Of a DNA stretch of 64,000 nucleotides, positions 10,183-19,931 are shown one piece after another. A program made the position numbers and the translations under genes. A model generated the notes under the pieces. That model was not told where the DNA came from, made no database searches, and saw only the letters and a list, made by a program, of their open reading frames with translations. This stretch comes from Microbacterium timonense (lineage in GTDB: Bacteria; Actinomycetota; Actinomycetes; Actinomycetales; Microbacteriaceae): positions 1 to 64,000 of the forward strand of contig NZ_OLMV01000007.1 of assembly GCF_900292075.1 (NCBI RefSeq), in the 5' to 3' direction. Position 1 is the stretch's first letter. Each line of letters starts with the position of its first letter.

Positions 10183-10866
10183 ATGACCTCACCGCAACCT
10201 GACGGGCGCAGCACCGTCGCCGTGGACGAAGGGCCCGACGCAGGAAGGCGACTCTCGTCGGACGAGCGTCGACGCCAGATCCTGGTCGCCGCGCTCGCCG
10301 TCTTCGGGGCGCGCGGCTACGAGGGAGCGACGACCGACGAGGTGGCCAGGGCGGCCGGCGTGAGTCAGCCGTACGTCGTGCGGCTGTTCGGGTCCAAAGA
10401 GAACCTGTTCCTGGCCACGATCGAAGACGCTCTCGCGCAGCTGCTCGCGGCGTTCCGCGCGGCGCTCGTGACGGGCGACGCCGATGCCGCTCTCGAGGAG
10501 GGGATCACCCCGGAGAAGGCTGCGGCCAAGCGCATCGGCCAGGCGTACGTCGATCTCATCGAGGTGCGCGGCCTGCACCAGACGCTCGCGCATGCCTACC
10601 TGCTGGGAAGCAACCCCGTGATCGGAGCGGCTGCTCGCCGCGGCTTCGCCGCGGTGTGGCGGTTCTTCCGCGAAGAGATGGGGCTCGACGCCGACGACGC
10701 CCGGGCTTTCCTCGCCGAGGGCATGCTCATCAGCACGATGATCGGGCTGCGGATCGTCGACGACTACGGATCCGACCCGCAGATCACCGAGCTGTTCCGC
10801 TCGTGCTTCCCCAGCGAGCTGCCCCACGTCCTCGACGTCCTCCCGCGCGGCGCCGACCGCTGGTAG
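10183..10866 (+). CDS. TetR-family transcriptional regulator of the adjacent exporter
   Basis: The 227-residue protein has an N-terminal TetR helix-turn-helix (RRQILVAALAVFGARGYEGAT then TDEVARAAGVSQPYVVRLFGSKENLF, residues ~25-70) and a helical ligand-binding C-terminus. It is divergent from the MFS exporter. The two palindromes between them are its likely operators, giving autoregulation and exporter control. The ligand cannot be inferred. A stem-loop follows the gene. Confidence 0.9.
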   Translation: MTSPQPDGRSTVAVDEGPDAGRRLSSDERRRQILVAALAVFGARGYEGATTDEVARAAGVSQPYVVRLFGSKENLFLATIEDALAQLLAAFRAALVTGDADAALEEGITPEKAAAKRIGQAYVDLIEVRGLHQTLAHAYLLGSNPVIGAAARRGFAAVWRFFREEMGLDADDARAFLAEGMLISTMIGLRIVDDYGSDPQITELFRSCFPSELPHVLDVLPRGADRW

Positions 10867-10891
10867 CCGGCACGCCGGCGGCCCGGCGCGA

Positions 10892-10917
10892 GCAGTGCGG
10901 CGGCATCCGCCGACTGC
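10892..10917 (+). terminator. Possible terminator after the TetR gene
   Basis: GCAGT and CGGCGG (separated by one bulged G) pair with CCGCCG and ACTGC across a CAT loop, 25 nt after the stop. There is no U-tract. Confidence 0.45.
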
Positions 10918-11054
10918 ACGGCTTGGCGCCGAATGCACGACCTGCCGACGCGGCCAGACCGTGCGCTCGGCGGCAGACCGTGCACTCGGCGCACGCGGCC
11001 GGGACGGATGCCGCGCCCTGGCCCTCTTCGGGGGTGCGGCGTAGGGTCGGGGGC

Positions 11055-11333
11055 ATGTGCCGGAACATCCACACGCTCCACAACTTCGAGCCCGCTGCGT
11101 CCTCCGAAGAGGTGCACGCCGCCGCGCTCCAGTACGTGCGCAAGATCGCGGGCACCACGAAGCCCTCGAAGGCGAACCAGGAGGCGTTCGACCGGGCCGT
11201 CCACGAGATCGCCCACATCACGCAGCATCTGCTGGACGACCTCGTCGCGACCACGCCGCCGAAGAACCGCGAGGCCGAGGCGGCGAAGGCGCGTGAGCGC
11301 GCGATCAAGTCCGGCCGTTACGCCGCCGCCTGA
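11055..11333 (+). CDS. DUF2277 family protein
   Basis: The 92-residue protein begins MCRNIHTLHNFEPAAS, the hallmark of DUF2277, and continues with ALQYVRKIAGTTKPSKANQEAF. The family is widespread in actinobacteria and has no established function that I know of. It is small, soluble and charged, with an Ala/Arg-rich C-terminal helix. The start ATG at 11055 gives the family's N-terminus exactly. It appears monocistronic, followed by a repeat pair and then the ABC-F gene. Confidence 0.85.
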   Translation: MCRNIHTLHNFEPAASSEEVHAAALQYVRKIAGTTKPSKANQEAFDRAVHEIAHITQHLLDDLVATTPPKNREAEAAKARERAIKSGRYAAA

Positions 11334-11349
11334 GCCGGGTACGTGGTCG

Positions 11350-11433
11350 TCGTCTCGTCCCGCTCCGCTCGCTCAACGACCGGAGGGGCCGTTCCCGGTC
11401 GCCCCGCGAGGAGCGCAGCGACGAGACGAAACG
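11350..11433. repeat. Inverted pair of the Microbacteriaceae-type interspersed repeat
   Basis: An inverted copy (11350-11382, reading GCTCAACGACC on this strand) faces a direct but diverged copy (11396-11433) that ends in AGACGAAACGC. Together they can fold as a long hairpin between the DUF2277 and ABC-F genes. Confidence 0.75.
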
Positions 11434-11512
11434 CACCCGCTCCGAGCGCGCGACCCGATAGGCTGGTCGGCTCCCCATCGGCGCCCGCCGCGCGGAGCAG
11501 ACAGGGAAAGTC

Positions 11513-13201
11513 GTGGGGTACATCGACATCGCCGCCGTCTCGTATGCGCTGCCGGACGGCCGGCCGCTGCTGGACGAGGTCTCCTTTCGTGTGGGCGAAG
11601 GGTCCACGACGGCGCTCATAGGGCAGAACGGCGCGGGGAAGACGACGCTCCTGCGGATCATCCGCGGCGAGGTCCCGCCGCTGGCCGGAGTCGTCTCCAT
11701 CGACGGCGGGCTCGGCGTCATGGACCAGTTCGTCGGACACGGTCAGTCGGGGCAGACCGTCCACGACCTGCTGATCTCGGTCGCGCCCGACCGGGTCCGG
11801 CGTGCGGCCCGCGAACTGGAAGACAGCGAAGCGGCGATCATCGACCACGACGACCTCGACACCCAGATGCGGTACGCGGGCGCGCTCGCCGACTACGCCG
11901 AGGCGGGCGGCTACGAGTACGAGACCGTGTGGGACACCTGCACGACCGCGGCCCTCGGCATCCCGTTCTCCCGTGCGCGCTTCCGAGAGCTCACGACGCT
12001 ATCGGGCGGCGAGCAGAAGCGGCTCGCGCTCGAGGCCCTGCTGCGGGGACCAGACCAGGTGCTGCTCCTCGACGAGCCCGACAACTACCTCGACGTGCCT
12101 GGCAAGCGGTGGCTCGAGGAGCGGCTGCGCGAGACGCCGAAGACGGTGCTGCTGGTCTCGCATGATCGGGAACTGCTGGCACGGGCCGCCGATCGCATCG
12201 TGACCCTCGAGGCCGGCGGTGCGGGCAGCACCGCGTGGGTGCACGGCGGTGGGTTCGGCACCTATCACCGTGCCCGCGAGGATCGGATGGCGCGGCTGGA
12301 CGAACTGCGCCGCCGCTGGGACGAGCAGCACGCCAAGCTCAAGGAGCTCGTGGCGACTCTCAAGGTCAAGGCCACCGCGAACGACACGTTCACCTCGCGG
12401 TACCGGGCGGCCCAGACGCGGCTGCGCAAGTTCGAGGAGGCCGGCCCACCGCAGGAGCGGCCGCGTGAGCAGGACCTCGACGTGCGGCTGCGCGGTGCAC
12501 GCACCGGCCGGCGCGCGGTCGTGGCGGAGCAGCTGGAGCTCACCGGACTCATGAAGCCCTTCGACCTGGAGGTCTGGTTCGGCGACCGTGTGGCGGTGCT
12601 GGGGTCCAACGGTTCGGGCAAGTCCCACTTCCTGCGGCTGCTCTCGCGCGGCGGCACCGACCCCGACGCGCGGCTCGGGCACGTCACCACGACGGGCGCT
12701 GCGCTTGATCCCGTGCCGCACACCGGGCGGGCGATCCTCGGGGCTCGTGTCGTTCCGGGGTGGTTCGCACAGACGCATCGGCACCCCGAGTTCGACGGGA
12801 GGACGCTGCTGGACATCCTCCATCGCGGCGAGGACGCCCGCACCGGGCTGCCGCGGGATGCCGCCAGCAGCGCCCTGGACCGCTACGGGCTCGTCGCCCA
12901 GGCCGAGCAGACCTTCGACAGCCTTTCCGGCGGTCAGCAGGCCCGGTTCCAGATCCTGCTGCTGGAGCTGTCGGGGGCGACGCTCCTGCTGCTGGACGAG
13001 CCCACCGACAACCTCGACCTCGTCTCCGCAGAGGCACTGCAGGATGCGCTCGAGCGGTTCGAGGGCACGGTGCTGGCCGTGACCCACGACCGCTGGCTGG
13101 CCAAGTCGTTCGACCGGTTCCTGGTGTTCGGGTCGGACGGCCGCGTCTTCGAGTCCGGTGAGCCGGTTTGGGACGAGGCCCGCGTCGCCCGCGCGCGCTG
13201 A
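11513..13201 (+). CDS. ABC-F family ATPase with two ABC domains
   Basis: The 562-residue protein has no membrane segments. The first ABC module has Walker A GQNGAGKT, signature LSGGEQKRLALEALL and Walker B VLLLDEPDNYLD. A charged linker follows, and the second module has GSNGSGKS, LSGGQQARFQILLLEL and LLLLDEPTDNLD. This is the ABC-F layout: ribosome-associated factors that act on the E/P-site region in translation or give antibiotic resistance by target protection. Which subfamily cannot be decided by eye. The start is GTG at 11513; an ATG start is absent in the right place. Confidence 0.9.
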   Translation: MGYIDIAAVSYALPDGRPLLDEVSFRVGEGSTTALIGQNGAGKTTLLRIIRGEVPPLAGVVSIDGGLGVMDQFVGHGQSGQTVHDLLISVAPDRVRRAARELEDSEAAIIDHDDLDTQMRYAGALADYAEAGGYEYETVWDTCTTAALGIPFSRARFRELTTLSGGEQKRLALEALLRGPDQVLLLDEPDNYLDVPGKRWLEERLRETPKTVLLVSHDRELLARAADRIVTLEAGGAGSTAWVHGGGFGTYHRAREDRMARLDELRRRWDEQHAKLKELVATLKVKATANDTFTSRYRAAQTRLRKFEEAGPPQERPREQDLDVRLRGARTGRRAVVAEQLELTGLMKPFDLEVWFGDRVAVLGSNGSGKSHFLRLLSRGGTDPDARLGHVTTTGAALDPVPHTGRAILGARVVPGWFAQTHRHPEFDGRTLLDILHRGEDARTGLPRDAASSALDRYGLVAQAEQTFDSLSGGQQARFQILLLELSGATLLLLDEPTDNLDLVSAEALQDALERFEGTVLAVTHDRWLAKSFDRFLVFGSDGRVFESGEPVWDEARVARAR

Positions 13202-13220
13202 GCGCAGGAGCATGCCCCCG

Positions 13221-13260
13221 GCATCCCGGCATCCCGGCATCCCGGCATCCCGGCATCCCG
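13221..13260. repeat. Tandem array of five perfect octamers (GCATCCCG)
   Basis: GCATCCCG is repeated five times without interruption, beginning 20 bp after the ABC-F stop and ending 95 bp before guaB3. The unit contains GGCATCC across each junction, the word over-used elsewhere in the window. It may be a slippage-prone microsatellite. Confidence 0.9.
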
Positions 13261-13354
13261 CCGACCTCGCCCCACCCGCGCGGAGGGGCATGCTCGGGCG
13301 GGCGGGGAGACGGAACACCGGGGCCGCGGAACCCCGCCGGGTAGGCTGGGTTCC

Positions 13355-14479
13355 GTGAGCATGGACATCGAACTCGGCCGGGCCAAGCGCGCGCGCCGTG
13401 CCTATACGTTCGACGACATCGCGGTCGTGCCCTCACGGCGCACCCGCAACCCCGAGGACGTCTCGACCACGTGGACGATCGACGCGTTCAGCTTCGACAT
13501 CCCGGTGCTGGGCGCCCCGATGGACTCCGTCGTGAGCCCACGCACCGCGATCATGCTCGGCCAGCTCGGCGGCCTGGGCGTGCTCGACCTCGAGGGCCTG
13601 TGGACCCGGTACGAGGACCCCGAGCCGATCCTCGCCGAGATCGCCGGTCTCGAGAAGGCCGCCGCGACCCGACGGATGCAGGAGGTCTACGCCGAGCCCA
13701 TCAAGCCGGAGCTCGTGCGCGACCGTCTCGCCGAGATCCGTGCGGCCGGTGTCACGGTCGCCGGCGCGCTCACGCCCCAGCGCACCCAGGAGCTGTACGA
13801 GACGGTGGTCGCGGCGGGCGTCGATCTGTTCGTCATCCGCGGCACCACCGTGTCGGCCGAGCACGTCTCGAGCGTCGACCAGCCGCTCAACCTCAAGAAG
13901 TTCATCTACGACCTCGACGTGCCCGTCATCGTCGGCGGCGCTTCGACCTACACCGCCGCCCTCCACCTCATGCGCACCGGCGCCGCCGGCGTGCTGGTGG
14001 GCTTCGGCGGGGGAGCGGCGTCCACCACTCGCGCGACTCTCGGCCTGCATGCCCCGATGGCAACGGCCGTCGCCGACGTCGCCGGCGCGCGGCGCGACTA
14101 CCTCGACGAGTCCGGCGGACGCTACGTGCACGTCATCGCCGACGGCGGGGTGGGCACGTCGGGCGACATCGTCAAGGCGATCGCGATGGGGGCGGATGCC
14201 GTCATGCTCGGTGTCGCGCTCGCGCGGGCGACGGATGCCCCGGGCCGGGGCTTCCACTGGGGTCCCGAGGCGCACCACGCCAAGCTGCCGCGGGGTCGCC
14301 GCGTGAAGGTCGACCAGGTGGCGTCGCTGGAGGAGGTCCTCTACGGACCGGCTCCGGTCGCGGACGGCACCGCGAACCTCATCGGCGCGCTGCGCAAGTC
14401 GATGGCCACGACCGGCTACTCCGACCTCAAGGAGTTCCAGCGCGTCGAGGTCGTCGTCGCCCCGTACGCCGCGGGATGA
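13355..14479 (+). CDS. guaB3: GuaB3-type IMP dehydrogenase family protein
   Basis: The 374-residue barrel protein shows YTFDDIAVVPSRRTRNPEDV and VLGAPMDSVVSP of the IMPDH/GMP reductase superfamily. It lacks the CBS pair, as is normal for the actinobacterial GuaB3 group. The loop matching GSICTTR of GuaB reads GAASTTR, so the catalytic Cys is Ser. Its activity is therefore uncertain. It opens a run of overlapping genes: its TGA overlaps the SURF1 ATG as ATGA. The second gua gene of the window, it lies between guaB and guaA, a known actinobacterial grouping. Confidence 0.9.
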   Translation: MSMDIELGRAKRARRAYTFDDIAVVPSRRTRNPEDVSTTWTIDAFSFDIPVLGAPMDSVVSPRTAIMLGQLGGLGVLDLEGLWTRYEDPEPILAEIAGLEKAAATRRMQEVYAEPIKPELVRDRLAEIRAAGVTVAGALTPQRTQELYETVVAAGVDLFVIRGTTVSAEHVSSVDQPLNLKKFIYDLDVPVIVGGASTYTAALHLMRTGAAGVLVGFGGGAASTTRATLGLHAPMATAVADVAGARRDYLDESGGRYVHVIADGGVGTSGDIVKAIAMGADAVMLGVALARATDAPGRGFHWGPEAHHAKLPRGRRVKVDQVASLEEVLYGPAPVADGTANLIGALRKSMATTGYSDLKEFQRVEVVVAPYAAG

Positions 14480-15378
14480 CGGATGCCATGACCGACCCCG
14501 CCCCGGACGGTGCGGCGGACCTCGCACCGGAGGCCTTCCCGCCGACCCTGCGCGAGGTGATGCTGCGGCCCCGCTGGATCGGGATGCTCCTGCTGTGCCT
14601 CGTCGTCGCCGGCGTGTTCGCCTGGCTCGGTCAGTGGCAGCTGGGCCGCGCGGTCCAGACCAACCCGGTCCCCCCGGGCGCCACCGAGGAAGTGCAGCCG
14701 CTCGCGGACGTGGTCGGGCCGGGTGAGTACCTGCCGGAGCCGCTCGTCGGGCAGCGCGTCGAGGCGAGCGGCACCTGGGTGCCGGGCGACTTCCTCATCG
14801 TCCAGTCGCGGTTCAACGACGGCGTCGAGGGCTACTGGGTCACCGGCCAGCTGCGGCTGGCGGGGATGAGCGACCCGACCTCCCTCGCGGTCGCGATCGG
14901 CTGGGCCGCCACCCTCGAAGAGGCGCAGCAGGCGGTCGACGCACTCGAGCGGGATGCCGCCCGGCCCGACGTCGACGAACCCGTCACGGTCACCGGTCGC
15001 CTGATCTCCGACGAAGGACCGGTGCCCCCGCCGCGCGGCGCGGATCCGCAGACCCTGACGCGCATGTCGCCGGCGGCGCTCCTCGGCCAGTGGCACGACG
15101 TGCAAGGCATCGACGTCTACCGGCCGTATCTCGCCTCCGAGAAGGCGCCGCCGCCCCTCGCCGACATCTCCTCTCCCGCGCCCGTCGAGGGATCCGGCGT
15201 CAACTGGCTCAACATCTTCTACGCCGTCGAATGGGCCGTCTTCGCCGGGTTCGCCTTCTACCTCTGGTACCGACTGGCCAAGGATGCCTGGGAGAAGGAG
15301 CTCGAGGACTTCGAAGACGACGATGCCGCCTCCGTGGACGCTGACGCGGCCGACGGCGGCCCGGAGCCGCGCGGGTAG
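14476..15378 (+). CDS. SURF1 family cytochrome oxidase assembly protein
   Basis: The 300-residue protein has two membrane helices, near residues 33-52 (ending in [11 protein letters not shown], the SURF1 signature) and near residues 240-262. Between them is a large extracytoplasmic domain with the family motif pattern [22 protein letters not shown]1 helps insert haem a into cytochrome c oxidase. The acidic C-terminus (DFEDDDA) is unconserved. The ATG overlaps the guaB3 stop; a second in-frame ATG lies at 14488. DUF3817 follows after 9 bp. Confidence 0.9.
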   Translation: MTDAMTDPAPDGAADLAPEAFPPTLREVMLRPRWIGMLLLCLVVAGVFAWLGQWQLGRAVQTNPVPPGATEEVQPLADVVGPGEYLPEPLVGQRVEASGTWVPGDFLIVQSRFNDGVEGYWVTGQLRLAGMSDPTSLAVAIGWAATLEEAQQAVDALERDAARPDVDEPVTVTGRLISDEGPVPPPRGADPQTLTRMSPAALLGQWHDVQGIDVYRPYLASEKAPPPLADISSPAPVEGSGVNWLNIFYAVEWAVFAGFAFYLWYRLAKDAWEKELEDFEDDDAASVDADAADGGPEPRG

Positions 15379-15387
15379 ACTGGACGC

Positions 15388-15888
15388 ATGCCCCGCGCCC
15401 CGAAGCTCGCTTCCTTTCCGGCGATCCGCGGAGCCCTGAAGTTCTACCAGGTCTGCTCGATCATCACGGGCACGATGCTGCTGCTGCTGGTGGCCGAGAT
15501 GATCGTCAAGTACGTGCTCGGCTACGAGCTCTTCCTCGGCGGCTCCGGCGGGTTCCTCTGGTTCGCGCCGGTCGTCGAGACGGCCTCGGGGCTGGAGTCC
15601 ACCGGCGACGGATTCAACCTGTCGCTCGGCATCCTCGTCGCCCACGGCTGGTTCTACGTCGTGTACCTGATCTCGTGCTTCCGCGTGTGGAGCCTCATGC
15701 GCTGGAACCTCGGGCGTCTGGCGATGCTGGCCGCGGGCGGCATCGTCCCGCTCCTGTCGTTCTTCATGGAGGCCCGCGTGGCGCGCGACGTGAAGTCCTA
15801 CCTCTCGAAGCGCGAAGCAGAGGAGCTGCATTCGCGCGCCGAGCACTCCTCTCTCACTCAGGCGATCCCGACGGAGAACAAGCGTTGA
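15388..15888 (+). CDS. DUF3817 domain integral membrane protein
   Basis: The 166-residue protein has three hydrophobic segments (about residues 20-40, 75-100 and 112-130). Its core, [28 protein letters not shown] with later [18 protein letters not shown], matches the DUF3817 family of actinobacterial membrane proteins. Function is unknown; the family often sits beside SURF1 or guaA. Its stop codon overlaps the TTG start of guaA, so the two are probably coupled. Confidence 0.85.
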   Translation: MPRAPKLASFPAIRGALKFYQVCSIITGTMLLLLVAEMIVKYVLGYELFLGGSGGFLWFAPVVETASGLESTGDGFNLSLGILVAHGWFYVVYLISCFRVWSLMRWNLGRLAMLAAGGIVPLLSFFMEARVARDVKSYLSKREAEELHSRAEHSSLTQAIPTENKR

Positions 15889-17477
15889 CAGCACACCCCG
15901 AGACCCCCGACACCGTGCAGCGCCCGGTCCTCGTCGTCGACTTCGGCGCGCAGTATGCGCAGCTCATCGCGCGCCGGGTGCGTGAGGCCGGGGTCTACAG
16001 CGAGATCGTCCCGCACACCGCCAGCGCGGCCGACATCGCCGCCCGCAACCCGGTCGGCATCATCCTCTCGGGCGGTCCGTCATCGGTCTACGAAGAGGGC
16101 GCGCCCGCACTGGACACCGGCGTCTTCGACCTCGGCGTGCCGACGCTCGGCATCTGCTACGGATTCCAGGTGATGGCGCAGGCGCTCGGCGGCGAGGTCG
16201 CGAACACGGGTCTTCGTGAATACGGGGCGACGGATGCCGTGGTGGCCAACGACGGCGGCGTGCTGCTGGCGGAGCAGCCGGCCGCGCAGAACGTCTGGAT
16301 GAGCCACGGCGACCAGGTCTCCCGCGCGCCCGAGGGATTCGACGTGCTCGCCTCTACGGCCGCGACGCCCGTCGCCGCGTTCGCGAGCGACGAGCGTCGC
16401 CTGTACGGCGTGCAGTGGCATCCCGAGGTCAAGCACACCGACTACGGGCAGAAGGTCATCGAGAACTTCCTGCACAGGGCCGCGGGCCTTCCTGCCGACT
16501 GGAACAGCGGCAACGTGATCGCCGAGCAGGTCGAGAAGATCCGCGCGCAGGTGGGGTCGGGTCGCGTCCTGTCGGCGCTGTCCGGCGGTGTCGACTCCGC
16601 GGTGTCGACCGCTCTCGTGCACGAGGCCGTCGGCGATCAGCTCGTCGCGGTGTTCGTCGACCACGGACTCCTGCGCAAGGGGGAGCGCGAGCAGGTCGAG
16701 CAGGACTACGTCGCGTCCACCGGCGTGCGCCTGGTGACCGTCGATGCCCGTGAGCAGTTCCTGAACGCGCTCGCCGGCGTGAGCGACCCCGAGCAGAAGC
16801 GCAAGATCATCGGGCGCGAGTTCATCCGCGCGTTCGAGAAGGTGCAGGCCGACCTCGTCGCCGAGGCGGCGGCCGAGGGCGAGCCCATCCGGTTCCTCGT
16901 GCAGGGCACGCTCTACCCCGACGTGGTCGAATCCGGCGGCGGCACGGGCACCGCGAACATCAAGTCGCACCACAACGTCGGGGGACTGCCCGAAGACCTG
17001 CAGTTCGAGCTGGTCGAGCCGCTGCGCACCCTGTTCAAGGACGAGGTGCGCGCCATCGGACGGGAGCTGGGCCTTCCGGAGGCGATCGTCTCGCGCCAGC
17101 CGTTTCCGGGCCCCGGCCTCGGCATCCGGATCGTGGGTGAGGTCACCGCTGACCGCCTCGAGATTCTGCGCGACGCCGACGCGATCGCGCGGGAGGAGCT
17201 GACCAAGGCGGGGCTCGACGGCGAGATCTGGCAGTGCCCGGTCGTGCTGCTGGCCGACGTCAGGTCGGTGGGCGTGCAGGGCGACGGCCGCACCTACGGT
17301 CACCCGATCGTGCTGCGCCCGGTGTCGTCCGAAGACGCCATGACCGCGGACTGGACGCGCCTGCCCTACGACGTGCTCTCCCGCATCTCGAACCGCATCA
17401 CCAACGAGGTGCGCGAAGTGAACAGGGTCGTGCTCGACGTCACGTCCAAGCCCCCGGGGACCATCGAGTGGGAGTGA
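15885..17477 (+). CDS. guaA: GMP synthase (glutamine-hydrolysing)
   Basis: GuaA aminates XMP to GMP using glutamine and ATP. The 530-residue protein has an N-terminal class-I amidotransferase domain (Cys91 in LGICYGFQ, His in YGVQWHPEV), an ATP-pyrophosphatase P-loop SGGVDSAV and the C-terminal dimerisation domain ending KPPGTIEWE, a universal GuaA terminus. The start is TTG at 15885, overlapping the DUF3817 stop, and it restores the expected N-terminus just before [10 protein letters not shown]. The glycosyltransferase start overlaps its own stop. Confidence 0.97.
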   Translation: MTAHPETPDTVQRPVLVVDFGAQYAQLIARRVREAGVYSEIVPHTASAADIAARNPVGIILSGGPSSVYEEGAPALDTGVFDLGVPTLGICYGFQVMAQALGGEVANTGLREYGATDAVVANDGGVLLAEQPAAQNVWMSHGDQVSRAPEGFDVLASTAATPVAAFASDERRLYGVQWHPEVKHTDYGQKVIENFLHRAAGLPADWNSGNVIAEQVEKIRAQVGSGRVLSALSGGVDSAVSTALVHEAVGDQLVAVFVDHGLLRKGEREQVEQDYVASTGVRLVTVDAREQFLNALAGVSDPEQKRKIIGREFIRAFEKVQADLVAEAAAEGEPIRFLVQGTLYPDVVESGGGTGTANIKSHHNVGGLPEDLQFELVEPLRTLFKDEVRAIGRELGLPEAIVSRQPFPGPGLGIRIVGEVTADRLEILRDADAIAREELTKAGLDGEIWQCPVVLLADVRSVGVQGDGRTYGHPIVLRPVSSEDAMTADWTRLPYDVLSRISNRITNEVREVNRVVLDVTSKPPGTIEWE

Positions 17478-18913
17478 ACGGAGGTGCCTCGGACGTCGGT
17501 CCGGGGCATCTCCTGCCCGACGCCGATTACCTGCTGCTGGGCAGCCGGGTCGCGCTGGGACTGGACGGCGGCTTCGCCGTGGCCGTGCCCACGCGACTGC
17601 GCCTGCTGGCATCGGCCGGCGCACCCGACCCGCTGCAGCTGAGCGTCGACGGGGCGGCGGTCGACGTGCACGAGGCGCAGCGCCGCGCATTCGTGGACGC
17701 GGGGCTGCTCGAGCGCGTCGAACAGGCACGCAACCTGTTCGACGACATCGTCGCCGATCCATCGTGGCTCTTCGCGGCCGGCGAGCCGGCGGGCGACACC
17801 GAGGCTTCGGCGGCGGCGGGCGAACAGAGGATCGTGACGGATGCCCCCGGCCGGCGGGTCCTGTCGCTTCCGGTGTTCCGCGACGATCCGGAATGGCACC
17901 TCTCCGACGCGCCGGTCATCGTGCACGCGCCCGGCGGAGACCGTGCGCTGCGTGGGTTCCGCGGCCTGTACACCGCCTGGCTCACCCACCTCGCGGATGA
18001 GCGCAGGGCGGCAGCCGGCGACCCCGACCGGATACTGGTCGTGATCATCGAATCGCGCCAGATCGGCGAGGCCCTCGTGGACTGGGAAGATCCGCGCGTG
18101 CGCCTCGTGCACACCGTGCACAACTCGCATCTGCCCGAACCGTACGACAACCCGGATGCCGCGGTCGCCGGCATGTGGCGACGCTGGCTGGCGACGATCG
18201 ACCGGTACGACGCGGTGCTGTGGCCGACCGCCGCACAGCGGGATGAGGTGGCTGCCCGCTTCGGCGATCCCGGAACCTTCCACGTGGTGCCCAACACCAT
18301 CGAGCTCGGAGCGGAGCCGCCGGAAGCGGCATCCCGGGATCCTCGCCGTGTGGTGATGCTCGGTCGTCTCGCACCGCAGAAGCGGGTCGACCTCGCACTG
18401 CGCGCCTGGGCGCGTGTGATCGAGGCGGTGCCGGACGCCCGGCTCGACGTGTACGGCGACGGACCGCTGCGCGGTGAACTGCAGGGGCTGGTCGAGGAGC
18501 TCGGGGTCGCGGCATCCGTCACCCTTCACGGCCCGACCGGTGAGCGCGACGCGATCTTGGACCGCGCCGCGCTCTTCCTCACCTCGACCGCGTTCGAGGG
18601 GCAGGGACTGTCGATCGCGGAGGCGCTCGCCCGTGGACTGCCCGTGGTGTCGTTCGACGCCCGCTACGGTCCGCGCGAAGCCGTCGGCGACGCCGGCATT
18701 CTGGTGCCGCCGGGCGACGTCGCGGGGCTGGCCGACGCGGTGATCGGCCTGCTGCAGGACGACGCCCGGCGTGCTGAACTGTCGTCGCGGGCCCGGCGCG
18801 CCGCTGCCGCTTTCAGCCCGGACGCCGTGCGCCCGGCGCTGATCGACGCGCTGGGTGCTGCCGTCGAGGCGCCGTCGCGCCGCGCGCGGCGAACCGAGGT
18901 CGCGACGTCCTGA
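17474..18913 (+). CDS. GT4-type glycosyltransferase (GT-B fold)
   Basis: The 479-residue protein starts at GTG 17474, overlapping the guaA stop (GTGA). Its C-terminal half is a typical glycosyl-transferase group 1 domain: [34 protein letters not shown], and the EX7E-type nucleotide-sugar site in [20 protein letters not shown]. The N-terminal half is diverged and resembles poly(glycerol-phosphate) glucosyltransferases, so a wall-polymer acceptor is possible, but that is inference. No membrane segments are seen. Confidence 0.85.
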   Translation: MNGGASDVGPGHLLPDADYLLLGSRVALGLDGGFAVAVPTRLRLLASAGAPDPLQLSVDGAAVDVHEAQRRAFVDAGLLERVEQARNLFDDIVADPSWLFAAGEPAGDTEASAAAGEQRIVTDAPGRRVLSLPVFRDDPEWHLSDAPVIVHAPGGDRALRGFRGLYTAWLTHLADERRAAAGDPDRILVVIIESRQIGEALVDWEDPRVRLVHTVHNSHLPEPYDNPDAAVAGMWRRWLATIDRYDAVLWPTAAQRDEVAARFGDPGTFHVVPNTIELGAEPPEAASRDPRRVVMLGRLAPQKRVDLALRAWARVIEAVPDARLDVYGDGPLRGELQGLVEELGVAASVTLHGPTGERDAILDRAALFLTSTAFEGQGLSIAEALARGLPVVSFDARYGPREAVGDAGILVPPGDVAGLADAVIGLLQDDARRAELSSRARRAAAAFSPDAVRPALIDALGAAVEAPSRRARRTEVATS

Positions 18914-18946
18914 CCGCCCGAGCCGCGAGAAGACCTGGAGGTGCCG

Positions 18947-19927
18947 ATGCCCGAATCGCTGCTGGAACCGGTCGAGGAGAAGGCGTACCGGCTGCTCGTC
19001 GGTCTGACGGCGGCGCGCGTGGACCAGCTCGCAGACGTCGCCGGACTGTCCCCGGAGCTTGCCGACGACGTCATGCTGCGGCTGGAGGCGAAAGGGCTCG
19101 TCGTCCGGCAGGGGAGTGAGCCGGTGTTTCGTCCGCAGCCTCCCGATGTCGCCCTGGGCACCGCGCTGCTGCGACGGCAGGAGTCGCTCGAGGGCGACCG
19201 TCAGCTCGTGGCGGCTCTGAGCGAGGAGTTCCGGGCCGTCGCCCGCCGCCGCGACGCCGACCATGCCGTGGAGGTGGTCGTCGGGTTGGCTGCCCTGCGC
19301 GAGCGGCTGCGCGACCTGCAGCAGGGCGCACGCGAAGAGATCCTGTGGTTCTGCCGAGCCAACCCGCTGGCGATGCAGGGATCGGACAACACCGAGGAGC
19401 AGGATGCCCTGGCCCGGGGTGTGCGCTACCGGGCCATCTACGAGCGAGCGCTGCTGGAGGGCCCGGGCGAACTCGACAGCGTGCGCGAGGGGATCTCGTG
19501 GGGTGAGGAGGCGCGTGTGGCACCTGCGCTGCCCATCCGGCTGGCGATCGTGGACCGCAGCACTGCGATCTGCCCGCTCACCCACGACCGGGAACGGCAC
19601 CTGGGCGAGCCGAGCGCGGCGGTCATCGGCCGTGGTCAGCTGCTCGACGCTCTGCTCGACCTCTTCGAGGGGCATTGGCTGCGCGCCAGCCCCCTTGCCG
19701 TCTCGGGGGCGCTGGGCGGCGACGTCGCGGGCGCCGAGGGCATCGGCGATGCCGAGCGTCTCCTGCTCTCGCTCGTCGTGGCGGGCATCCCCGACAAGTC
19801 GATCGCGAGCCAGCTGGGTGTCAGCCGTCGCACCGTGCAGCGGCGCCTGGACCGGCTGATGGCTGTCGCCGGCGTCGACACCCGCACCGCGCTCGCCTAT
19901 CAGGCGGCGCGGCGCGGGTGGCTCTGA
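18947..19927 (+). CDS. Transcriptional regulator with TrmB-like N-terminus and LuxR-type C-terminal HTH
   Basis: The 326-residue protein begins with a winged-helix-like segment (ESLLEPVEEKAYRLLVGL then DQLADVAGLSPELADDVMLRLEAKGLV, residues ~3-50). It ends with a LuxR-type helix-turn-helix (LLLSLVVAGIPDKSIASQL then GVSRRTVQRRLDRLM, about 267-310). The middle has no recognised sensor. This architecture is common in actinobacteria. The ATG at 18947 is preferred over a GTG at 18941 because GGAGG lies 5 nt upstream. It is convergent with the subtilase, with 4 bp between the stops. Confidence 0.82.
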   Translation: MPESLLEPVEEKAYRLLVGLTAARVDQLADVAGLSPELADDVMLRLEAKGLVVRQGSEPVFRPQPPDVALGTALLRRQESLEGDRQLVAALSEEFRAVARRRDADHAVEVVVGLAALRERLRDLQQGAREEILWFCRANPLAMQGSDNTEEQDALARGVRYRAIYERALLEGPGELDSVREGISWGEEARVAPALPIRLAIVDRSTAICPLTHDRERHLGEPSAAVIGRGQLLDALLDLFEGHWLRASPLAVSGALGGDVAGAEGIGDAERLLLSLVVAGIPDKSIASQLGVSRRTVQRRLDRLMAVAGVDTRTALAYQAARRGWL

Positions 19928-19931
19928 GCGA

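Noticed and set aside
13471..14475. Long open frame upstream of SURF1 inside guaB3
   Set aside because: It is an Arg-rich shadow of the guaB3 gene; SURF1 homology begins only after 14476.
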